A stretch of 5,579 nucleotides of DNA. Origin: Candidatus Gastranaerophilales bacterium. GTDB lineage: Bacteria > Cyanobacteriota > Vampirovibrionia > Gastranaerophilales > Gastranaerophilaceae. Positions 1 to 4,922 of the stretch are shown here, piece after piece (within the stretch, counting starts at the first letter, position 1; each line of letters starts with the position of its first letter). Position numbers and translations under genes: made by a program. The notes under the pieces are model-generated. The model saw nothing but the letters and a program-made list of their open reading frames with translations. It was not told where the DNA came from and ran no database searches. The DNA is taken from positions 1 to 5,579 of the forward strand of contig CANQOM010000108.1 of the NCBI GenBank assembly GCA_947625445.1. Direction: 5' to 3'.

Positions 1-1301
1 GAAAAGTTTCCTGATACTATACCTGATAATATAGTTAGAGATGAACCGCCTTCTTTTGATGCAGTTACTACTTCTGCAGTATGTTTTGCCTTTGGGCTCG
101 TAAATACTTTTGTAAACTCGGGTATAAGGGCTGCGCCTATGGTTCCGCAGCTTATTATTATTGATAATGTTAACCATAATTTATTTGGTAGTGAACCTAG
201 TAAGTAATTACTTACCCCAAATGTCATGCATACAGATAATACAGATGTTATCCAAACTAAATTTGTCAACGGAGCTTCAAAGTCAAGTTCCTCTTTCTTG
301 TCAAAAAGTATTTTATTTAAAATATTATTTATTCCGTATGCTACAACTGATGTAACTATCATTAAGTATCTCATTACAAATATCCAAGTCAAAAGTTGAA
401 TTTGATAGTCCTCAGATACTCCTAACAATATGAAACTTACAAGTGCAACCCCTGTTACTCCATAAGTTTCAAATCCGTCAGCGGTAGGTCCTATGGAATC
501 TCCTGCGTTATCTCCTGTACAATCAGCAATAACCCCAGGATTTCTTGGGTCATCTTCTTTGATTCCGAAACGAATTTTCATTAAATCAGAACCAATGTCT
601 GCTATTTTAGTAAATATTCCGCCTGCAACACGAAGTGCTGATGCACCTAATGATTCTCCTATTGCAAAACCTATAAAACACGCACCGGCAAGATTTCCCG
701 GGACGAATAATAATATTGCAAGCATTATTATTAATTCAACGCTTACAAGTAATACACCTATACTCATTCCTGCTTTAAGTGGAATATTTAATATGCTTAG
801 CGGTTTGCTCTTTAATGCGGAAAAGGATGTTCTGGCATTCGCCAATGTATTCATTCTTATTCCAAACCATGCAACCCCGTATGAGCCTAATATACCAAGC
901 ACTGAAGCTCCTAATATTATTAAAACGTTTTTAATACTCATATTTTGTAAAAAGCCGAAATAAAACGCTATACATATACCTATTAATACTTCAAGAATAA
1001 TTAAAAATTTACCCTGTTGAATCAAATATGTTTTACAGGTTTCAAATATAGTATTACCTATTTCAATCATGCTTTTGTGTGCTTTAACAGACTTAATTTG
1101 TCCGTAGGCAATTAAGCCCCAAATAAGCCCCAGAGTACAAACTATTATACCTGTAATAAGTAAAGTATAATTACACCCTGTGATTTTTGGTACTTCAAGA
1201 TTGGCTTCTCCTGCAAATGCGGGTTGAAGCGTGCAAATAATTAAAAATAAAACGGTATAAAACTTTTTTATAAAGCTTGACCGGATTTTTGTTACTGGCA
1301 T
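1..1301 (-). CDS. hppA: Membrane-bound ion-translocating pyrophosphatase (H+- or Na+-PPase), N-terminal 433 residues, 3' end outside window
   Basis: An integral membrane pump that couples hydrolysis of pyrophosphate to export of H+ and/or Na+. The reading frame is open from the ATG at 1301 to the window edge; typical family members run to about 650-800 residues, so the C-terminal part is missing here. Residues 1-30 look like a signal peptide (Lys/Arg start, hydrophobic core, AFA before GEA), followed by many hydrophobic helices. The family core is clear: GGIFTK..DIGSD (K232, D235, D239), EDDPRNP (249-255), ADCTGDNAGD (259-268) and TADGFET (273-279), keeping the acidic PPi/Mg ligands and the ion-gate Asp/Glu pair (D275, E278 by motif alignment). 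The usual ADNVGDNVGD reads ADCTGDNAGD, and the following segment is SIGPTADGFETYGVTG, which marks a divergent mPPase subgroup. The residue deciding K+ dependence lies in the missing part, so ion specificity and K+ requirement cannot be called. The start is supported by a strong Shine-Dalgarno site. Confidence 0.93.
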   Translation of the reverse strand, partial: MPVTKIRSSFIKKFYTVLFLIICTLQPAFAGEANLEVPKITGCNYTLLITGIIVCTLGLIWGLIAYGQIKSVKAHKSMIEIGNTIFETCKTYLIQQGKFLIILEVLIGICIAFYFGFLQNMSIKNVLIILGASVLGILGSYGVAWFGIRMNTLANARTSFSALKSKPLSILNIPLKAGMSIGVLLVSVELIIMLAILLFVPGNLAGACFIGFAIGESLGASALRVAGGIFTKIADIGSDLMKIRFGIKEDDPRNPGVIADCTGDNAGDSIGPTADGFETYGVTGVALVSFILLGVSEDYQIQLLTWIFVMRYLMIVTSVVAYGINNILNKILFDKKEELDFEAPLTNLVWITSVLSVCMTFGVSNYLLGSLPNKLWLTLSIIISCGTIGAALIPEFTKVFTSPKAKHTAEVVTASKEGGSSLTILSGIVSGNF

Positions 1302-1308
1302 TTCGTTG

Positions 1309-1314
1309 CCTCCC
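1309..1314 (-). promoter_or_regulatory. Ribosome binding site of hppA
   Basis: GGGAGG on the minus strand, 7 bases ahead of the ATG at 1301. It is the strongest Shine-Dalgarno match in the window and fixes the hppA start, which also begins a convincing signal peptide. Confidence 0.85.
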
Positions 1315-1318
1315 TTTT

Positions 1319-1340
1319 AATAAACTTTACAAGCTTTATT
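1319..1340 (-). repeat. Small imperfect hairpin just upstream of the hppA ribosome binding site
   Basis: On the minus strand AATAAA pairs with TTTATT and CTT with AAG around a GTA loop, with one bulged G. It ends 4 bases before the Shine-Dalgarno sequence. If transcription starts at the -10 box proposed at 1338-1343, only part of the hairpin would be in the mRNA, so it may equally be chance in this A/T-rich leader. Confidence 0.25.
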
Positions 1341-1366
1341 ATATATTATTATTTGTATTTTAACTA
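1338..1366 (-). promoter_or_regulatory. Candidate sigma70-type promoter of hppA
   Basis: A perfect TATAAT lies at 1338-1343 (minus strand), preceded after exactly 17 bases by TAGTTA at 1361-1366, a 3 of 6 match to the -35 consensus. Transcription would start near 1331, giving a leader of about 30 bases with the Shine-Dalgarno site. The A/T-rich background makes chance TATAAT matches common, so this rests mainly on spacing and position. Confidence 0.4.
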
Positions 1367-1384
1367 TTTTTTAAGATTAGTTAA
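1360..1384. repeat. 7-bp perfect inverted repeat between the regulator stop and hppA
   Basis: TTAACTA at 1360-1366 and TAGTTAA at 1378-1384 are perfect reverse complements separated by 11 bases. The repeat starts one base after the stop codon of the small XRE gene and one arm coincides with the proposed -35 box of hppA. It could be an operator or a weak transcript-end hairpin; the stem has only one G-C pair and no clean T-run follows, so terminator function is less likely. Confidence 0.4.
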
Positions 1385-1385
1385 T

Positions 1386-1604
1386 TTATTTTTGTTTAAG
1401 AAATTCATCTATATCTGTTTCTAAGTAATTTGCAAGCTCTACAAGCTTTCCTAATGACAGATTAAGAACTCCCATTTCAATCTTCGCAACATAGCTCCAT
1501 GAAACTTTCATTAACTCCGAAAACGATTCTTGAGTATATCCACGCTCTTTTCTTACTCTTTGAATATTTTTTCCAACTAATCTTAAAGTATTTTTCTTAT
1601 CCAT
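1386..1604 (-). CDS. Small XRE/Cro-CI-family helix-turn-helix transcriptional regulator
   Basis: A 72-residue protein that is essentially only a DNA-binding domain, expected to bind palindromic DNA as a dimer in the cytoplasm. The family pattern is well kept: G11, I14, R16, R18 and G22 in helix 1, TQESFSELM (24-32) as helix 2, VSWSYVAKIEMG (34-45) as the recognition helix and turn, then a hydrophobic LGKLVELANYL segment (51-61) and IDEFL (65-69). No sensor or oligomerisation domain is attached. It lies 116 bases after the GGDEF/HD-GYP gene and 84 bases before hppA, all on the same strand. No toxin-like partner is adjacent, so an antitoxin role is not supported. There is no recognisable Shine-Dalgarno sequence, and the start codon lies in one arm of an inverted repeat. 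The upstream palindrome suggests autoregulation. Its targets are unknown; hppA is a possible one by position only. Confidence 0.9.
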   Translation of the reverse strand: MDKKNTLRLVGKNIQRVRKERGYTQESFSELMKVSWSYVAKIEMGVLNLSLGKLVELANYLETDIDEFLKQK

Positions 1605-1620
1605 ATTTTTATTATGGATA
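1598..1620. repeat. 8-bp perfect inverted repeat covering the XRE gene start codon
   Basis: TATCCATA (1598-1605) and TATGGATA (1613-1620) are perfect reverse complements around a 7-base A/T spacer. The minus-strand start codon (1602-1604) is inside the downstream arm, so in mRNA the stem would pair the initiation codon with leader sequence; as DNA it could be a protein-binding site. No Shine-Dalgarno sequence is visible here, so initiation may depend on an open leader. Confidence 0.5.
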
Positions 1621-1629
1621 TTTATGTAT

Positions 1630-1663
1630 ATATTTCTATAGAGTTATATTTATATAGAAATAT
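1630..1663. promoter_or_regulatory. Probable operator: 11-bp perfect inverted repeat upstream of the XRE gene
   Basis: ATATTTCTATA at 1630-1640 and TATAGAAATAT at 1653-1663 are perfect reverse complements with a 12-base spacer. The arm centres are 23 bases apart, close to two helical turns, as expected for two half-sites on one face of the DNA. The arms bracket a possible -10 box (1643-1648) of the XRE gene. This arrangement is typical of an autorepressor operator; binding by this XRE protein is inferred, not shown. Confidence 0.5.
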
Positions 1664-1670
1664 TTATGAA
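1643..1670 (-). promoter_or_regulatory. Candidate promoter of the XRE gene
   Basis: TTCATA at 1665-1670 (4 of 6 to the -35 consensus) is followed after 16 bases by TATAAC at 1643-1648 (5 of 6 to the -10 consensus). Transcription would start near 1636, inside one arm of the 11-bp inverted repeat, with the other arm in the spacer. The match is moderate and the background is A/T-rich. Confidence 0.35.
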
Positions 1671-1706
1671 TGTAATATACTGAAAAATATTATAATAGGG
1701 AATTGT

Positions 1707-1730
1707 AAAAAAAATTAAAATTAAATTTTA
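1707..1730 (-). terminator. Weak intrinsic-terminator-like hairpin at the end of the GGDEF/HD-GYP gene
   Basis: On the minus strand TAAAAT (1725-1730) can pair with ATTTTA (1716-1721) across a 3-base loop, followed one base later by eight T residues (1707-1714). The hairpin includes the stop codon at 1721-1723. The stem is entirely A-T, so termination would be inefficient at best. Confidence 0.3.
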
Positions 1731-3580
1731 GTAGCAAGAGACGGAGCAAGTGCAATAAATTGTCTTACAAGTTCTTTATCCCATTGAACATCTGCACCTT
1801 CTTCCAGAATAGAACATGCTTTTTCAACACTCATTCCTTTTCTGTATGGTCTGTCACTTATTAGCGCATGGTATGTATCAGCAATAGCTACTATTCTTGC
1901 AGCCAGAGGTATTTCTTCCCCTTTTAATCCGCAAGGATAACCTTTCCCGCACCATTGTTCATGATGGTACTTAACAATCGGTATTAAATCATGCAACAAC
2001 GGATTAGGTTCAAGTATTTTTTGTACTCCTATTGTCGGGTGTTGTTGTATAATCTTAAATTCTTCATCTGTTAATTTATCGGGTTTTCTTAAAACATCTT
2101 CGGGAATACCTATTTTACCTATATCATGTAATAGAGACCCTAGTTTTATGCGTTCAACCTCTTTTTCCGGAAGGTTTATAGCTCTTGCTAATGCTACAGA
2201 ATATCTTGATACTGAAGATGAATGGTCTTTTGTATATTCATCTTTTGCATCAATTGCACTGGCTAATGACGTTACTACTTCTATTAAGTGATTTTGAGAA
2301 AGTATATTTTCGTTTTGGAATTGTTCAACTAAAGCTTCTTCAAAATTAATACCTAATTGTGAATGTCTTTTTGCCATAACAACCGCAAATGAATTGAGTG
2401 CCGTATCATCCCAAAAATCATAGTCTTGAGTTGATACTATTATTGACCTTCCGTTTGTATATCCTTTGGTTTTTGAAACCAGTACTGCTTGTTCGGCAAG
2501 TATTAATAATTTTTCTTTATCTCTTGAATCATCAGGGAATGTTGCTATACCGACAGATACTTTGTTAACGGGACCAATGTCATCCACCAAACAACATGAA
2601 AGTGAATATGTTAAATATTCTGCCATATATTTAGCTTCTTCGGAATTCATATTCCTTAAGATAACTGAAATTTTATCACCGCCATATCTTGCTGCAATAT
2701 CTTGTTTCTTTATATTTTCATTAATTTTTCCGGCAACTACTTTTATAACTTCATCACCTTTTGAATGACCAAAGTCTCTGTTTATTTGTCCCATATTATT
2801 AATATCAAAAATAAGTACGGATACTTTGGTTTTATTTGCTTCGGCATATTCCATTTCTTGAGATAATAACTCATGAAATCTTCTGTGAGTATATAAGTTT
2901 GTTAAACTGTCTGTATACGAACTTTGAGCTACTTTTTCATATAAAGTTGAATTTTGGAATAACAATCCCAAATTTGTTGCTGCTAATTGATATAAACTAA
3001 TGTGATTTTGTACATTGTAATCACTTACTAAAGTTACACATATTGTTCTTCCTTGCACTTTTATTGGAATAATGGCACAAGGTGCATTTGTCAGGGATGG
3101 TACTTGTAAAAATGCTGAATTATTTAGTATTGATATTTCCCCTGAATCCAATGCCTTTATTATTTCATTATTTTTGTCATTCATAAATACTTTAAACGAA
3201 TATACACTTGAATTTTTATCTAAAAGTTTTACATTTATCGTATTTGACTGTTCACTTATGAGACCTAATGCCGTATATGTACAATTAAGTCTGTTTACAA
3301 ACATATTGTGAAATTCATTTAATGACTCTCTTAAGTCGTTATGCTCCGTAATAATTTCTGTAATTTGTTTAATAAATCCGGCATAATCAATTACCCCAAG
3401 TGACTTATCAGTATGGTGTAAAGTACTGAATGGGGCTTTTACCGAATTCATCCCGCTGCCCAATATATTTATTTTTGCTACTAATCCGCTTTTATCTATT
3501 GGATTTGTTGCCATTGGTGATTGGGAAGAGAGATTATTTTCTTTTATGTTTATATTTATACTTTTCTTACTTTTTTGCAT
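1721..3580 (-). CDS. GAF-like / degenerate GGDEF / HD-GYP c-di-GMP phosphodiesterase
   Basis: A 619-residue soluble signalling protein with no membrane segment. Residues 1-60 look disordered; about 65-215 resemble a GAF-type sensor (moderate confidence); 222-380 form a GGDEF domain; 430-612 form an HD-GYP domain. HD-GYP is intact: H453, HDIGK at 485-489, H514, HHE at 539-541, GYP at 547-549, IPLAARI at 557-563 and D568, predicting hydrolysis of c-di-GMP. The GGDEF domain keeps D259, N267 and GHSKGD (271-276), which bind metal and GTP in active cyclases, but the signature reads YGGDKI (299-304): the conserved Glu after GGD is Lys. The upstream inhibitory-site motif RxxD reads KKQD. Cyclase activity is therefore unlikely; the domain may be a GTP-sensing regulator of the HD-GYP half, as known for some degenerate GGDEF domains. 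The ATG at 3580 is supported by a Shine-Dalgarno site; M23 is a less likely alternative. It probably has its own promoter. Confidence 0.92.
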   Translation of the reverse strand: MQKSKKSININIKENNLSSQSPMATNPIDKSGLVAKINILGSGMNSVKAPFSTLHHTDKSLGVIDYAGFIKQITEIITEHNDLRESLNEFHNMFVNRLNCTYTALGLISEQSNTINVKLLDKNSSVYSFKVFMNDKNNEIIKALDSGEISILNNSAFLQVPSLTNAPCAIIPIKVQGRTICVTLVSDYNVQNHISLYQLAATNLGLLFQNSTLYEKVAQSSYTDSLTNLYTHRRFHELLSQEMEYAEANKTKVSVLIFDINNMGQINRDFGHSKGDEVIKVVAGKINENIKKQDIAARYGGDKISVILRNMNSEEAKYMAEYLTYSLSCCLVDDIGPVNKVSVGIATFPDDSRDKEKLLILAEQAVLVSKTKGYTNGRSIIVSTQDYDFWDDTALNSFAVVMAKRHSQLGINFEEALVEQFQNENILSQNHLIEVVTSLASAIDAKDEYTKDHSSSVSRYSVALARAINLPEKEVERIKLGSLLHDIGKIGIPEDVLRKPDKLTDEEFKIIQQHPTIGVQKILEPNPLLHDLIPIVKYHHEQWCGKGYPCGLKGEEIPLAARIVAIADTYHALISDRPYRKGMSVEKACSILEEGADVQWDKELVRQFIALAPSLATKI

Positions 3581-3587
3581 TAACGGG

Positions 3588-3592
3588 TCCTA
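3588..3592 (-). promoter_or_regulatory. Ribosome binding site of the GGDEF/HD-GYP gene
   Basis: TAGGA on the minus strand, 7 bases ahead of the ATG at 3580. It favours this start over the internal Met at codon 23. Confidence 0.65.
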
Positions 3593-3602
3593 AGTGTTGA
3601 TT

Positions 3603-3608
3603 ATTATA
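3603..3608 (-). promoter_or_regulatory. Candidate -10 box of the GGDEF/HD-GYP gene
   Basis: A perfect TATAAT on the minus strand, 22 bases before the ATG, would give a very short leader that still contains the Shine-Dalgarno site. No good -35 hexamer sits 16-18 bases upstream (GCAATT at 17). An activator, an alternative sigma factor, or chance are all possible. Confidence 0.35.
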
Positions 3609-3714
3609 AAACTATAAACGAAAAAAATTGCTAATTTTTCACAAATATTTACATAACTATAACATTATCATTTCATTTTTTTTAAAAAATTGCAACCATA
3701 GTTTAAGTTTTATA

Positions 3715-3738
3715 TAATAAAAATTTAAATTTTTATTA
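3715..3738. repeat. 24-bp perfect A/T palindrome (first of two overlapping)
   Basis: Positions 3715-3726 and 3727-3738 are exact reverse complements with no spacer. The right arm is shared with the palindrome at 3729-3754, so in RNA the two hairpins would be mutually exclusive. Located between lpxB and the GGDEF/HD-GYP gene. Confidence 0.5.
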
Positions 3739-3754
3739 AAATTTTAATAAAAAT
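3729..3754 (-). terminator. 26-bp perfect A/T palindrome, possible terminator of lpxI-lpxB
   Basis: Positions 3729-3741 and 3742-3754 are exact reverse complements, all A/T. It begins 40 bases after the lpxB stop in the transcription direction, and more T-rich sequence follows on the minus strand. A G+C-free stem is a poor classical terminator, but the position after the last gene of the lipid A pair and before a new promoter fits. It could also be a protein-binding or DNA-bending site. Confidence 0.35.
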
Positions 3755-3794
3755 ATATGTTACCATTACTATTTAATGTATAGAGACTTATTTT

Positions 3795-4922
3795 TTATAT
3801 ATCTTTGGCTATTATTGAAGCTGCTTTTTGGGCTGCACCTGTGGTTTTTATCATCTCTTTTACCTCAGATAAGCCTTTTTTCATATTGTTTTTGTATCCT
3901 TCATCTTCAATAATTTTTAGTAATTCTTTTGCAATTATTTCAGGTTTTGCTTTTCCTTGAATTATTTCGGGTATTATATCTTTATTTGTTATTATATTAG
4001 GCAATGATACTCTTTTTATACTTCTTACTATTAAATATATAAAATACAAAAACCAAGGTCCTTTATAACATATAATCATAGGAGTTTCATATATTGCAGC
4101 TTCAAGGGCAACTGTACCTGATGCAAGCATTAATGCATCTGATACCGATAATAATTCATAATTTTTATTCTTAAGAATTTTTATTTCTAAATCTTTGTAT
4201 TGATTTGTTAGAGGTTCTAATAAAGAATCTTTTATACTTGGAGCTTGACATATTATGAATTGTACATTTTTATTCCTGCTTTTTATTATTCTTGCAGCAT
4301 CAAGGAAAAGTTTATATAGATTATTAATTTCGAATATTCTTGAACCAGGAAAAATTGATATTAACTTCTTTGTTTTATCCAGATTATTTTCTTCATAAAA
4401 AGATGTCTTATCTTTAGGTTGAGGCAATTCATTTAATAAAGGATGTCCTACAAATTCAACCTTAATCCCCTTTTCTTCGTACATTTCTCTTTCAAACGGA
4501 AAAATAGTAAGAACTTTATCAATATTTTTTTTAACTGTATTTAATCTCCATTTCCTTGAAGCCCATATTTGCGGAGGTATATAATAATATATTTTTAAAC
4601 CTGCTTTTGATAAAACTTTTGATAAATTAAGATTAAATCCTCCATAATCAATCATTAATACCATATCAGGCTTATAATCATTTATCAGATAATTGGCAAT
4701 TTTGCGACCTAATAAAATATGATTAATTATAATTTTAAGATTAAATCCCATAGCAGACATTTTTGAATGATTAGCAAAGAGTTTTATACCTTCTTTTTCA
4801 AGACTTTCTCCTCCTATAGCTTCAATTTCTATATCAGGATTTATTCTTTTTAGTTCTCTGACAACATCACTTGCATGCCTGTCACCTGAAAATTCACCTG
4901 TGATTATAAATAATTTTTTCAT
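3795..4922 (-). CDS. lpxB: Lipid-A-disaccharide synthase
   Basis: A peripheral inner-membrane GT-B glycosyltransferase (family GT19) that joins UDP-2,3-diacylglucosamine to lipid X, releasing UDP and forming the beta-1,6 disaccharide of lipid A. The 375-residue length is normal for the family. Motifs in order: GEFSGDRHA (9-17), the IDYGGFN segment (91-97, DxPxFN in other members, with the Asp kept), IPPQIWASRKWR (115-126), FPFE (141-144), FVGHPL (157-162), PGSRIFEI (192-199) with the nucleotide-site Arg, LASGTVALEAA (266-276) and VSLPNIITNKDIIPEIIQ (305-322). The hydrophobic WFLYFIYLIV patch (290-299) fits membrane attachment. The ATG overlaps the lpxI stop (ATGA), there is no separate Shine-Dalgarno sequence, and translational coupling is likely. 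Full-length and intact. Confidence 0.97.
   Translation of the reverse strand: MKKLFIITGEFSGDRHASDVVRELKRINPDIEIEAIGGESLEKEGIKLFANHSKMSAMGFNLKIIINHILLGRKIANYLINDYKPDMVLMIDYGGFNLNLSKVLSKAGLKIYYYIPPQIWASRKWRLNTVKKNIDKVLTIFPFEREMYEEKGIKVEFVGHPLLNELPQPKDKTSFYEENNLDKTKKLISIFPGSRIFEINNLYKLFLDAARIIKSRNKNVQFIICQAPSIKDSLLEPLTNQYKDLEIKILKNKNYELLSVSDALMLASGTVALEAAIYETPMIICYKGPWFLYFIYLIVRSIKRVSLPNIITNKDIIPEIIQGKAKPEIIAKELLKIIEDEGYKNNMKKGLSEVKEMIKTTGAAQKAASIIAKDI
4919..4922 (-). other. ATGA overlap of lpxI stop and lpxB start
   Basis: The minus-strand tetramer ATGA holds the lpxB start (4920-4922) and the lpxI TGA stop (4919-4921). With no clear Shine-Dalgarno sequence before lpxB, ribosomes finishing lpxI probably re-initiate here, giving matched amounts of the two consecutive enzymes. 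Confidence 0.9.

Noticed and set aside
161..355. 64-codon open frame on the plus strand
   Set aside because: Antisense to hppA, with no family resemblance.
493..963. 156-codon open frame on the plus strand
   Set aside because: It lies fully antisense to the well-supported hppA coding sequence, has no recognisable domain or ribosome-binding site, and its composition is what antisense of membrane helices gives.
1386..1604. XRE protein as antitoxin of a toxin-antitoxin pair or as a phage or defence regulator
   Set aside because: Both neighbours are large housekeeping or signalling genes, no small toxin-like reading frame adjoins it, and no phage or mobile gene is visible.
1689..1696. TATAAT matches on both strands between the HD-GYP and XRE genes
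   Set aside because: No -35 hexamer lies at proper spacing on the minus strand, and there is no gene to drive on the plus strand. Such matches are expected by chance in this composition.
2466..3311. Two plus-strand open frames (2466-2768 and 3072-3311)
   Set aside because: Both are antisense to the GGDEF/HD-GYP gene, whose motifs run continuously through the region.
3678..3690. T-run followed by A-run resembling a terminator stem
   Set aside because: A homopolymer T/A junction forms a trivial palindrome. It has no G+C stem or loop and lies within an already A/T-rich spacer.
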